Source: an uncultured Flavobacteriales bacterium (lineage in GTDB: Bacteria; Bacteroidota; Bacteroidia; Flavobacteriales_E; Vicingaceae). Taken from it: a DNA stretch of 64,000 nucleotides. The position numbers and the translations under genes are program-made. The stretch spans positions 42,349 to 106,348 of the forward strand of contig CAJXMH010000008.1 in NCBI GenBank assembly GCA_913056345.1, in the 5' to 3' direction. The notes under the pieces were generated by a model. That model saw only the letters and a program-made list of their open reading frames with translations. It did no database searches and was not told where the DNA came from. Position 1 is the stretch's first letter. Each line of letters begins with the position of its first letter. Below, piece by piece: positions 1 through 10,000 of this stretch.

Positions 1-25
1 AGGAGCTTCATTTATCATCTAAACT

Positions 26-619
26 ATGCCACAACACCTAATTAGAGAAATATTAGCTCCTCATTCAATTGTGCCGGTAGTGGCCTTTGAAAAAAAGGAT
101 GACCCTCTTAGACTTACAGAGTATTTGCTACAACAAGAGATCCGATGTATTGAGGTTACTTTAAGAACCGCCTATGCCGAAAAAGCGATGAGAGACATTC
201 GATCTGAGTTTGGCAGTGAGATGACCATTGGAGCCGGCACAGTGGTTAAAGAAGACCAATTAAAGTCTCTTAAGGATCTAGATATAGATTTCTTGGTTAG
301 CCCGGGAACAACTCCAGCCTTGATTCATGCCTTTGAAGCTAGCAAAATTGCCTACTTACCTGGAGTAACTACTCCATCGGAGATTATTCAGGCGATTCAC
401 CTTGGTCTGGATACCTTAAAGTTTTTCCCCGCAGAGCTATTTGGCGGCATCAAGACCATTAAAACTTATCAGTCCGTTTTTTCAGACCTAAAATTCTGTC
501 CGACAGGCGGAATTACAAAAGAAAGTGCTCAAGAATACCTATCGCTTAAAAACGTGATCGCGGTTGGTGGCTCTTGGATTCAAAAAGATTTTAAAAATTA
601 CACAACAATTACTCAATGA
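26..619 (+). CDS. eda: KDPG/KDPGal-type aldolase
   Basis: The 197-residue product matches the class I 2-dehydro-3-deoxy-phosphogluconate aldolase family over its whole usual length. This family cleaves KDPG to pyruvate and glyceraldehyde 3-phosphate in the cytoplasm. Visible hallmarks are the IEVTLRT segment after the first strand, GAGTV, the SPG phosphate loop, and KFFPAE with the Schiff-base lysine at about residue 132, followed by PTGGI. The ATG at 26 gives the normal N-terminus. The stop overlaps the next start as ATGA (616-619), so the kinase is translationally coupled. In a glucan operon it may serve an Entner-Doudoroff branch or a uronate/galactonate analogue; which substrate it uses cannot be read from sequence. 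Confidence 0.88.
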   Translation: MPQHLIREILAPHSIVPVVAFEKKDDPLRLTEYLLQQEIRCIEVTLRTAYAEKAMRDIRSEFGSEMTIGAGTVVKEDQLKSLKDLDIDFLVSPGTTPALIHAFEASKIAYLPGVTTPSEIIQAIHLGLDTLKFFPAELFGGIKTIKTYQSVFSDLKFCPTGGITKESAQEYLSLKNVIAVGGSWIQKDFKNYTTITQ

Positions 620-1509
620 TTGCGATTGCAGAAAGTGGTTCCACAAAAACCGAATGGTTTGTTCTTAATGATGAAGGAGAAATCGTAAATAACTTTAACA
701 CTCAAGGATTTAATCCAGATTTTCACAGTGCTAATGATATTAGCGCGGCGCTTAAAGAAGTAGACGAAATAGTTCGTTACAGCGAACAAGTTTGCAAAGT
801 CTATTTTTTTGGAGCAAGCTGCTCAAGTGAAGTTAATATTGCCAAAGTAAAAGCCGGTATTCAGGCGGTATTCACAACCAATTCAATTCATGTTGACCAT
901 GACCTATTGGCCTGTGCCTATGCTTTATCGGACGGCCAACCACTAATTACCTGTATCCTCGGCACCGGTTCAAACTCTGCTTATTTTGACGGAGAAAAAA
1001 TGCAGGAAGAAATTCCGGCTTTAGGTGTTTTTATGGGGGATGAAGGAAGTGGAGCTTATTTCGGGAAGCGTTTTATACGCGACTACTTTTATAAAAAGCT
1101 CCCCAAAGAAATGGAGGATGAAGTCAACCTCCAATTTAACTTAAAATGGAGCGAGGTAAGACAAGTGATTTACGGTTCTAACCAAGCTAATGTGTACCTA
1201 GCCTTATTCATGCCTTTTATCTATCAATTTAAAGATCACCCTTATGTAAGAGATATTGTAGAAGAAGGCATTGCAGCATTCATTGATGCTCATGTATGCT
1301 GCTTTTCCGAATACCCTTCCAAGGAAGTTGGATTTGTGGGAACTTTAGCCTTTTTGTTTCAGGATATAGTTGATAAGAAGCTATCTGAAAGAGGGTTTAA
1401 ATTAGTAAAAGTGGTAAAAGGACCAGGCAAAAATTTAGTTGAATACTTAATTAAGTATAAAGGCATTTTAGATACCTCAACTACTAATGCAACAAGCTTA
1501 GCCGGGTAA
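616..1509 (+). CDS. BadF/BadG-family sugar kinase (N-acetylglucosamine kinase-like)
   Basis: The 297-residue product belongs to the ASKHA sugar-kinase group, BadF/BadG/BcrA/BcrD branch. It has the N-terminal phosphate-1 motif (ESGSTKTEW, residues 6-14), a phosphate-2 motif GTGSNS at residues 116-121 and MGDEGSG near residue 142. Bacteroidetes relatives are annotated as glucosamine or N-acetylglucosamine kinases. Inside this operon a plausible role is phosphorylating glucose released from the glucan, but that is inference. It is coupled to the aldolase gene upstream (ATGA), and its TAA overlaps the ATG of the GH17 gene by one base (TAATG). Confidence 0.82.
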   Translation: MIAIAESGSTKTEWFVLNDEGEIVNNFNTQGFNPDFHSANDISAALKEVDEIVRYSEQVCKVYFFGASCSSEVNIAKVKAGIQAVFTTNSIHVDHDLLACAYALSDGQPLITCILGTGSNSAYFDGEKMQEEIPALGVFMGDEGSGAYFGKRFIRDYFYKKLPKEMEDEVNLQFNLKWSEVRQVIYGSNQANVYLALFMPFIYQFKDHPYVRDIVEEGIAAFIDAHVCCFSEYPSKEVGFVGTLAFLFQDIVDKKLSERGFKLVKVVKGPGKNLVEYLIKYKGILDTSTTNATSLAG

Positions 1510-2762
1510 TGAAGAAAGCTACCATCATACAACTTTTGGTGGGAGCCCTAATCTTACTGCAAGGCAGTTGTATAAAACAGAATCAAGTGGAGACAAGCCT
1601 TACGGCAAAAGAAGTTTTTAAATTGTATGGCCCAAATGCATTGGCTTTTGGCGGATACAGACACCAAAGCAGAGACACCGTGCCTTCTGTTGCCGATTTG
1701 AAAGAGGATATGTTGATCTTGAATCAGATGGGCTGCCACTTAATTCGCACTTATCATACTCAGCAGTTCGGTCAGGTAAGCAATCTGCTTAAGGCAATCG
1801 CTGAATTAAAAGAAGAAAAGTCTGATTTTTCAATGTATGTCATGTTAGGTGCTTGGGTACAATGTAAAGAGGCATGGACTAAAACACCAATACACCAAAA
1901 AGAAGACCTTGCGAATAATCAAGCTGAAATTCAAGCAGCCATTAAATTCGCTCAAAAATATCCCGATATCATAAAAGTAATTGCGGTTGGCAATGAGGCC
2001 ATGGTGCATTGGGCCTCAGGATATTATGTTGAACCAGAAGTCATTCTATCTTACGTTGAACAACTGCAAAACTTAAAAAAACAAGGCGAATTAAGTGCTA
2101 ATATTTGGATTACCTCTTCGGATAACTTTGCCTCTTGGGGTGGAGGTGGAAAGGAATACCACAAGCCGGCCTTAACTGAGCTGATCCGATCAGTTGATTA
2201 TGTTTCGCTTCACACCTACCCGTTTCACGACACGCATTATAATCCCTCCTTTTGGAAGCTTGACTCCACTCAAACTACTGCTACAGCATCGGCAGAAATC
2301 TTAATGGGAAAAGCCCTAGAATATGCTCAAAGACAATACTACAACACCGTTTCTTTCGTACACAGAATTGACTCATCTAAAGCGGTTCACATTGGAGAAA
2401 CAGGATGGGCGAGCCATGACGTAAAACTGTATGGTAAAAAAGGCTCTAAAGCAGCCGATGAATTTAAACAGCAACTTTATTACCAAAAGGTTAGAAAATG
2501 GTGTAAGGATTCTTCCATCGCCTGTTTTTATTTTGAAGCTTTTGACGAACCTTGGAAAGATGCCACAGCAGCAGGTGGCTCAGAAAATCATTTTGGTTTA
2601 ATTACTGTTGACGGCAAGGTTAAAGGTGCCCTTTGGCGCGAATTTGACCATTATAAGCTTTCGCAATTCAAAAGAGGTAATTATCTGAAAAAAAATCATA
2701 ATGGGGATACTTCAAAACTAGTACTAACCTTACTTACTAACCCACAGGATTCAAGCCAGTAA
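1509..2762 (+). CDS. GH17-like beta-1,3-glucanase lipoprotein
   Basis: The 417-residue protein starts with a lipoprotein signal peptide (hydrophobic core, then GSC with the lipidated Cys at about residue 21). It resembles glycoside hydrolase family 17: VGNEAM supplies the probable acid/base Glu163 and IGETGWAS the probable nucleophile Glu297, the two classical GH17 catalytic signatures. Family members hydrolyse or transglycosylate beta-1,3-glucans such as laminarin. The lipid anchor places it at the periplasmic or outer surface. Neighbouring GH16, GH30 and phosphorylase genes support a laminarin role. The C-terminal 35 residues are polar and carry no recognisable domain. Confidence 0.85.
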   Translation: MKKATIIQLLVGALILLQGSCIKQNQVETSLTAKEVFKLYGPNALAFGGYRHQSRDTVPSVADLKEDMLILNQMGCHLIRTYHTQQFGQVSNLLKAIAELKEEKSDFSMYVMLGAWVQCKEAWTKTPIHQKEDLANNQAEIQAAIKFAQKYPDIIKVIAVGNEAMVHWASGYYVEPEVILSYVEQLQNLKKQGELSANIWITSSDNFASWGGGGKEYHKPALTELIRSVDYVSLHTYPFHDTHYNPSFWKLDSTQTTATASAEILMGKALEYAQRQYYNTVSFVHRIDSSKAVHIGETGWASHDVKLYGKKGSKAADEFKQQLYYQKVRKWCKDSSIACFYFEAFDEPWKDATAAGGSENHFGLITVDGKVKGALWREFDHYKLSQFKRGNYLKKNHNGDTSKLVLTLLTNPQDSSQ

Positions 2763-2789
2763 TAACTAAACTAATTAACGCTACTACTC

Positions 2790-4331
2790 ATGTCAAAAAA
2801 AATTATCTTCATTGCTTTTGTGGTTTCCCTCGGCGGATTCCTCTTCGGTTTTGATGCCGGCATCATTTCAGGCGTAATGTCCTACGCCAGTCCTGAATTT
2901 AATCTAAGTGAACTGCAAGCCGGTTGGGTGGTCAGTTCCCCTACCTTCTCTGCTATGATCGCCATGTTGGTAGCCGGAAAGTTAAGTGACATTCTTGGAA
3001 GAAAGAAAATTCTGATCGTAGTCGCTTTTCTCTATGCCATTTCAGCCCTACTTTCGGCCTATGCCTCAAGTTATGAGATGTTGTACATTGCTAGAATGAT
3101 AGGGGGCCTAGCTTTTGGCGCAGCCCTAGTGTTGGCTCCTGCCTACATCGCTGAAATCTCCTCTGCCAAAGATCGCGGCAAGCTGGTTTCTCTACAGCAA
3201 CTTAACATCGTGTTTGGTTTTTTTGCTGCTTTCCTGAGTAATTACTACTTCAATTCAATTAATAACCCAAACAATGAAATGATCAATGATGCTAACGTTT
3301 GGCGATGGATGCTTGGAGTTGAGCTAATTCCTGCAGTTTTGTATTTTATTTTTCTCTTCTTTATTCCTAAAAGCCCCAGATGGCTTTACAATAAAAACCT
3401 CACCGACGAGGCAAAGAAGGTGTTGTTGGAAATATATGGTCAAGATATTGCCCACAAAGAAATTGAGGCCATGAAGAAAATGAGCGAATCGGTAAAACAA
3501 ACAGCTAGTTCGATCAAGGTCTTATTCTCAAGAAATTTGCGTTATATTTTATTAATTGGTCTTGCCATTGGAATCCTTCAGCAAATTACCGGTATAAACG
3601 CGGTTTATTTTTATGCCACTTCGATCTTCGAACAAACCGGCATAGGAACTGATGCAGCCTTCTCTTCCGGAGTGCTCCTTAGTTTCACCACCGTTATTTT
3701 CACTTTCGTTGCTATTTTCCTGATCGATCGGATGGGCCGAAGGCCTCTTTTAATCATCGGCATCGGAGGCGTTGCCGTTAGTCTGCTAATTTGTGCATAT
3801 GGTTTCTATCAGGCCAAATATGAACTTACTCCAGAAAAAGTTGCCCAAGTTGAACTGAAGGAAATGGAAGCATCAGACTTGGCCTTTGCCTATGGCATGG
3901 AATTCAAGGATGATCTAGCCTTTAAAAACGCCATGAAAGAGGGCTTAGGGTACCAATTATACCTCAGAAATAAAGGAGCCATTCTAGAAGCAGGAACCAC
4001 CATCAACGCCACTTTGGTTTTGGTTGGGATTTTAGGATTCATCGCCTGTTTTGCATTCTCGCTAGGGCCTGTAATGTGGGTCTTACTTTCTGAGCTATTC
4101 CCGGTTCAAATAAGAGGACTCGCCATCGGTACCATTGGGTTCGTTAATTCCTTTTCCAGCTGGTTGATCCAACAGATCTTCCCCTGGGAACTTTCTACCT
4201 TTGGAAATGCCACTACCTTCCTGATCTTTGGATTGATCGCCTCAGCAGGATTCTTTTTATTCATCAAAATCCTTCCAGAAACCAAGGGTCGTTCTTTGGA
4301 AGAACTGGAAGCAGAATTAGTTAAGTCATGA
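2790..4331 (+). CDS. MFS sugar:proton symporter (sugar porter family)
   Basis: A 513-residue, 12-helix major facilitator of the sugar porter family (XylE/GLUT type). Signatures are GFDAGIISG in helix 1, GRKK in loop 2-3, PKSPRWL after helix 6, QQITGINAVYFY in helix 7, RMGRRPLL in loop 8-9 and PETKGRSLEELE at the C-terminus. There is an insertion of about 65 charged residues (roughly 345-405) between helices 9 and 10; similar inserts are seen in Bacteroidetes porters. It would import glucose or another hexose across the inner membrane. It lies 27 bases after the GH17 gene and its stop overlaps the GH16 start (ATGA). Confidence 0.9.
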   Translation: MSKKIIFIAFVVSLGGFLFGFDAGIISGVMSYASPEFNLSELQAGWVVSSPTFSAMIAMLVAGKLSDILGRKKILIVVAFLYAISALLSAYASSYEMLYIARMIGGLAFGAALVLAPAYIAEISSAKDRGKLVSLQQLNIVFGFFAAFLSNYYFNSINNPNNEMINDANVWRWMLGVELIPAVLYFIFLFFIPKSPRWLYNKNLTDEAKKVLLEIYGQDIAHKEIEAMKKMSESVKQTASSIKVLFSRNLRYILLIGLAIGILQQITGINAVYFYATSIFEQTGIGTDAAFSSGVLLSFTTVIFTFVAIFLIDRMGRRPLLIIGIGGVAVSLLICAYGFYQAKYELTPEKVAQVELKEMEASDLAFAYGMEFKDDLAFKNAMKEGLGYQLYLRNKGAILEAGTTINATLVLVGILGFIACFAFSLGPVMWVLLSELFPVQIRGLAIGTIGFVNSFSSWLIQQIFPWELSTFGNATTFLIFGLIASAGFFLFIKILPETKGRSLEELEAELVKS

Positions 4332-5515
4332 AAAAATATCCGATTTACTTTAGTTTAGCCATTGCTGCACTAGGGTTTGGTTGTACCAATCAAGCCTCCA
4401 AAGAGGCAGCAGCACAAGTTCAAGAAGAAACTTCTCCAGCTAGTTTAACCGTTACAGAGTGGGACAGTAGCTTAGCCTTTACTGCTAAAGTTGCTGAAAC
4501 AGGTCGTTATCGAATCAGCGTAAAAGGCGCTGCCGGAGATAGCGCTAGCGTGTGGATAGAAGATTATATTAAAAACCGGGATGGTCGCCAATACAACATT
4601 ACCGGCACAATTGATTTAGATAAAGAAGGAAAAGGTGTAGTAGATGGCTCTCCCTTAGCCAAAGGTGATCACGCCATGCGCTTGCATACTAAAGGAACTG
4701 ATCTTAAGGAAGTTAAATTTGAATTGATACAAAATTTAAGAGAAACTTCTGACACCATTATCAGTAGCATGGAGGGTGAGAATTGGAAACTAAAATGGGC
4801 AGATGAATTTAATGGTAGCGGATTAGTAGATACGAATAAGTGGACCTATAATTTAGGAAATTGGGGTTGGGGAAACAATGAACTGCAATATTATACCTTA
4901 GTAGATACGCAAAACGCAAGACAAGAAAATGGCAATTTGATCATTGAAGCGCATCCGGTAGAAAATTCTGAAGCATGGACCTCGGCTCGCTTAACCACTC
5001 AAGCTAAGGTTTCTTTTCTCTACGGTCGGATTGAGTTTAGAGCTAAAGTGCCCAACGGTTTGGGTACTTGGGCCGCTGGTTGGTTGTTGGGCGATGAATA
5101 CCGAGATGAATTATCATGGCCCTATTGCGGTGAAATTGATGTTTTGGAATGCGTCGGTTATGAGATTGATTCATTAGGTAATGGAGAAAATCATGCCTCT
5201 TGCCATACTCCTGCTTATTACTTCAAGAAAGATAATCACATTACCGGTGAAATCGAATTAGACAGCATGCACAACAAGTTTCACACCTATGCCATTGAAT
5301 GGTATCCAGATCGGATTGAAGCTTACTTAGATGAAGAGCATTACTACACCTACGATAAAATAGCCAATGAATTAGAGTGGCCTTTTGCTAAGCCCCAAAA
5401 TATTATCATTAACCTGGCCATCGGCGGTGGTTGGGGCGGTGCCCGTGGAGTGGATCAAGAGATGGGCCCTCAGCAATACATCTTAGATTACATTAGAGTT
5501 TACGAGAAGAAATGA
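4328..5515 (+). CDS. GH16 endo-beta-1,3-glucanase (laminarinase) lipoprotein
   Basis: The 395-residue lipoprotein has a short signal peptide ending GFGC (Cys19). A beta-sandwich-like N-terminal domain (about residues 38-140), probably carbohydrate-binding, precedes a GH16 catalytic domain (about 150-395). The GH16 active-site motif EIDVLE is intact, with Glu269 as nucleophile, Asp271 and Glu274 as acid/base. WTYNLGNWGWGNNELQYY and the C-terminal YILDYIRVY are typical of bacterial laminarinases. It would make internal cuts in beta-1,3-glucan outside the inner membrane. Its start and stop both overlap neighbours as ATGA, indicating tight translational coupling. Confidence 0.93.
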   Translation: MKKYPIYFSLAIAALGFGCTNQASKEAAAQVQEETSPASLTVTEWDSSLAFTAKVAETGRYRISVKGAAGDSASVWIEDYIKNRDGRQYNITGTIDLDKEGKGVVDGSPLAKGDHAMRLHTKGTDLKEVKFELIQNLRETSDTIISSMEGENWKLKWADEFNGSGLVDTNKWTYNLGNWGWGNNELQYYTLVDTQNARQENGNLIIEAHPVENSEAWTSARLTTQAKVSFLYGRIEFRAKVPNGLGTWAAGWLLGDEYRDELSWPYCGEIDVLECVGYEIDSLGNGENHASCHTPAYYFKKDNHITGEIELDSMHNKFHTYAIEWYPDRIEAYLDEEHYYTYDKIANELEWPFAKPQNIIINLAIGGGWGGARGVDQEMGPQQYILDYIRVYEKK

Positions 5516-7008
5516 GACTAAGGCTTTTATTAATTCTTTCCTTAGCCTTTTTGTGTTGGAGCTGCAAAAAGACTGAAAAGCAGTATCAAATGACCATCTA
5601 CGAAACCAATGCGGCAGGAGACCAACTGAGTCTTAAAAAACCACTCAAAGAGCTGGATCAGATTGACGGCACACTTCAGCTGGATCCGGAGAAAAGCTAC
5701 CAAAGCATTTTGGGGTTTGGCGGAGCGTTCACAGAATCATCGGCTCATTTACTCAAACAATTGAAACCGGAATTAAGAACTGCTGTTCTCAAGGCTTATT
5801 TTGCCGAAGAAGGCGCTAATTACAGCATGGCAAGAACCCATATGAACTCCTGTGACTTTTCTCTAAGCTCATACAGTTACGCTCCTGTAGAAAACGATAC
5901 TGCTCTCGAGCATTTTGCCATTGAGGAAGACCGGGAAGATCTTATTCCCATGATCAAACAAGCTCAGGAAATTTCAAAAGAGGGATTCAAACTACTTTCT
6001 TCCCCTTGGACTGCCCCCCCTTGGATGAAAGACAATCAGGCTTGGTTTGGCGGAAAATTACTGACTGAGTTTTATCCCACTTGGGCTAACTATTTTGTTA
6101 AGTACCAAAAGGACTATCAAGCAGAGGGGATACCCATTTGGGGCTTTACTATTGAAAATGAACCGTTGGGGAATGATGCGCATTGGGAAAGCATGCATTT
6201 CTCACCTGAGGAAATGGCACTTTTTGTGAAAGAGCACTTAGCCCCTACTCTAAAAGAAAACCAATTAGATCCGGAACTGTATGTATTTGACCAAAATAAA
6301 GGAGAGGAATTAGCAGAATGGAGCGAAGCATTGTTGACCGATACCGCCTTACTGCCTCATATTGCCGGTACGGCCGTGCATTGGTATGCCAGTACAGTAA
6401 AAACCTTCGATGCTTCCCTACAAGAAACACATAAGCTTGCACCCGATAAAAGTATCATCCATTCTGAGGCCTGCATTGATGCTGAAGTTCCCCATTGGAA
6501 GGAGGATGATTGGTATTGGAAGAAAGAAGCTACTGATTGGGGTTATCAATGGGCTCCAGAAGATAAAAAGGCGGATCATCCTAAATACGTGCCCGCCTAC
6601 CGCTATGCCAGAGATATCATCGGCTGCATGAACAATTGGGTAGAAGCCTGGATTGATTGGAACATGGTACTCGATCCGCAAGGAGGGCCCAACCATGCCA
6701 AAAACTGGTGCGTTGCACCGATCTTAGTAGATACTGCTAAGCAAGAAGTTTATAAAACTCCCCTCTATTACGTGCTTTCGCACTTTAGTAAATTCGTCCG
6801 TCCCGGAGCAAAAAGAATAGCTTGGAATTCCGATCTAAAAGACCTACAATCAACAGCCTTTGTTAATCCGGAGGGTGAAGTAATCGTTATTTTATTTAAT
6901 CCAACTAAGGAACCGATCGAATTGAAGCTAGCGCTCCAAGAACAAAATTATTTTACGCGAATTTCTGGGCAAGCGATACAAAGTTTGCTACTTGAAAATA
7001 AGAACTAG
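5512..7008 (+). CDS. GH30 glucanase/glucosidase lipoprotein
   Basis: The 498-residue lipoprotein (signal peptide ending WSC, Cys18) is a clan A (beta/alpha)8 enzyme of glycoside hydrolase family 30. Seen motifs are GFGGAFTES near residue 72, SPWTAPPWMK, TIENEP with acid/base Glu217, and IHSEACID with nucleophile Glu319. A small C-terminal beta domain follows (about residue 425 on). Family 30 includes beta-1,6-glucanases and beta-glucosidases; in a laminarin operon removal of beta-1,6 branches is the natural guess, but the subfamily was not determined. It is coupled to the GH16 gene (ATGA) and lies 8 bases before the phosphorylase gene. Confidence 0.9.
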   Translation: MRLRLLLILSLAFLCWSCKKTEKQYQMTIYETNAAGDQLSLKKPLKELDQIDGTLQLDPEKSYQSILGFGGAFTESSAHLLKQLKPELRTAVLKAYFAEEGANYSMARTHMNSCDFSLSSYSYAPVENDTALEHFAIEEDREDLIPMIKQAQEISKEGFKLLSSPWTAPPWMKDNQAWFGGKLLTEFYPTWANYFVKYQKDYQAEGIPIWGFTIENEPLGNDAHWESMHFSPEEMALFVKEHLAPTLKENQLDPELYVFDQNKGEELAEWSEALLTDTALLPHIAGTAVHWYASTVKTFDASLQETHKLAPDKSIIHSEACIDAEVPHWKEDDWYWKKEATDWGYQWAPEDKKADHPKYVPAYRYARDIIGCMNNWVEAWIDWNMVLDPQGGPNHAKNWCVAPILVDTAKQEVYKTPLYYVLSHFSKFVRPGAKRIAWNSDLKDLQSTAFVNPEGEVIVILFNPTKEPIELKLALQEQNYFTRISGQAIQSLLLENKN

Positions 7009-7016
7009 AATTACAT

Positions 7017-10000
7017 ATGAAGAAAGAGAAGATATTTTTAGGGAAGACCGAATTTGTACCCACTGAATCTGAGGTAAAAGGAGAGTACACTCATTTTGAG
7101 GATGAAGACTTCTTCATCATTCGAAATTACGACCAAATGCGTCCGTTTTTTATGACCATTGTAAGCTCTACAGATCATTGGCTTTTCCTTGCCAGCAACG
7201 GGGCTCTTTCTGCAGGTAGGAGAAATCCTGAAAATGCCTTATTTCCCTATTATACGGATGACAAGATCACCGAATCTAACTTACTAACTGGCCCGAGGAC
7301 GGTGATCCATGCTTTAAAAAAAGAAAAAGTCCATTTGTGGGAACCCTTCAGACCTGACTCCCGCTCTGTTTATCCTTCCCGCTTCAACATCTATAAGAAT
7401 AGAGAAGGGAATAAACTGATCTTCGAAGAGATCAATGAGCAGTTAAAACTGAAATACTGTTATGGTTGGATGTTTTCTGAAACGTATGGCTTAGTCAAGA
7501 AATCTTGGCTTGAGAACCTATCCGATGAGACGGTAGAATTGGAGGTGTTAGATGGAATTCAGAATATCTTACCGGCCGGAGTAGAAAGTCTGATACAAAA
7601 TATTAGAAGCACCTTGGTGAAAGCCTACAAGCGAAGTGAGCTTACAGATGAACCGAAGGTTGGCATCTACTCCTTGAGTTCGATGATCGTAGATAAAGCA
7701 GAGCCTGCTGAAGCGCTTAAAGTCAGCACCACTTGGCACTGCGGGATTGAAGCTGAACAAACCTTGCTTTCAAGTTTGCAAATTGAGGATTTCCGCAGAG
7801 GAAAAGAAATTGAAAACGAAAAAGACATCAAGGCTGAAAATGGGGGCTATTTTGTGAAAGCCAGCCTCAAGTTAAAAAAGAAAGAAAAGACCAATTGGTA
7901 CATCGTTAGTGAGGTGAATCAATCTTATGCCGACATTGTGAAGCTCCGCAATCAAATTGGCCAAACCAAAGACATGGCAAAGCTTTTGGAAGCTGATATT
8001 GCCAAGGACAAGAAAGACCTGAGAAAACTAATTGGCTTAAGTGATGGAATACAAAGATCTAGAGATCGTCTTGCTAGTGGACGACACTTTACCAATGTAC
8101 TTTTTAATATTATGCGGGGTGGTACTTTCGATGAACTCTATGAAATCGAGACCGCTGATTTTCTCAAGCACATAAAGGGAATGAATCAGCGCGACTTTAT
8201 TCGCTACAAGAGAGTGCTCAACGCTTTGCCAAAACAAATCACCTTCCACCAACTTCGCTATTTTCTTTTAGCCGCCGACCACGAAAAAATCTTCCGCTAT
8301 TATCTGGAATACCTTCCTTTAAGCTTTAGCAGAAGACATGGCGACCCTAGTCGTCCGTGGAACTACTTCTCTATCGACATCAAAAATGAGAAAGGTGTTA
8401 AGATCCGAAACTTTCAAGGCAACTGGCGCGACATCTTCCAAAACTGGGAAGCCCTAGCTTTTAGCTTTCCAGAATACTCCCTTTCCATGATCACCAAGTT
8501 TGTCAATGCTTCTACCATTGACGGCTATAACCCTTACCGCATTACCCGTGAAGGGATTGATTGGGAAACAGTAGACCCCAATGATCCTTGGTCGCACATT
8601 GGTTATTGGGGAGATCACCAAATAATCTACCTCTCTAAATTCGTTGAATTGTCGATGCACTACCATCCGATTCGGCTTAAGAAGTTATTGAACGACGAAA
8701 TTTTTACTTACGCCAATGTTCCTTACCGAATTAAAGGCTACGATGCCATCACCAGTAACCCTAAAAACACCATTGATTATGATCATGAACTGGCCCAGAA
8801 AGTAAATTCAAAAACCAAAGAAATAGGTTCTGATGGCAAATTGGTATGGAACCAGCAGAATCAATTGGTGTATGTAAACTTGACTGAAAAATTTTTAGTC
8901 AGTGTATTAACCAAACTATACAACTTTGTTCCAGGAGGAGGTCTCTGGCTAAATACCCAACGACCGGAGTGGAACGATGCCAACAACGCCTTGGTTGGCA
9001 ATGGTTTATCGGTGGTCACCATCTGCTACCTAAAACGATTTTTAAGCGTGCTTAATGATCTTTACGGAGAGCTTGAGCTAAAAGAAATCAAGATCAATAA
9101 AGCCGTTATGGATCTCATGGATGCTTTATTTCGAGGTTTTAAACGTTACGAAAAACATCTTGACCCCGGCTTTAGTGCAGAGACAAGGAGAGAGTTTATG
9201 GATGATTTTGGGATTGCCGGAGAACACTATCGAACCACTGCCTATGCAGGATTTACAGGCGAAAAAAGGAGTTTAACTATTGATCGGCTGCAAGAGTTCA
9301 TTGCCATGGCAAACCGATACCTAACTGCTACCATAGAACGCAGCGAACGAAAAGACCATCTTTACCACGCCTATAACCTTTTAAGCTTAACCGAAGGGAA
9401 GGCTGAGATCTCACATTTGTATGAGATGTTAGAGGGTCAAGTGGCTGTTTTAAGTGCGAAGCAGCTTAATCTTAAGCAAACGGTTGCAGTTGCTAATGCG
9501 TTGAACAAAAGTGAGATGTTCCGTCAAGATCAGTATAGCTATATGTTATACCCAGATCGTGATTTACCCTTGTTTCTAGAGAAAAACATTGTACCGAAAC
9601 AAGAGGCGCTTTCCATCCCTGTTTTACGACAAATGTTGAATGATGGAGATCGAACCTTGGTAGAGAAAGATGAAGATGGTAAAATACATTTCAACAGTTC
9701 CTTCCAAAACTCAAACCACTTAGAAGAAGCGCTTGCAAATATCGAGAACCCACAGCTTAGACGACAGGCGAAAACTCAAAAATATAGAATAGTAGCATTG
9801 TTTGAAAAGGTATTCAAACACCATGAGTTTACCGGAAGATCGGGTGCTTTTTATGGTTACGAAGGACTAGGCAGTATATACTGGCATATGGTTTCTAAAT
9901 TACTGATGGCAGTGCAAGAAAACCTGTTCCGTTTTAAAGAAGATAAAAAGACTCCTGAATATGGACATTTGATTGAACACTATTATGAAATCAGAGCTGG

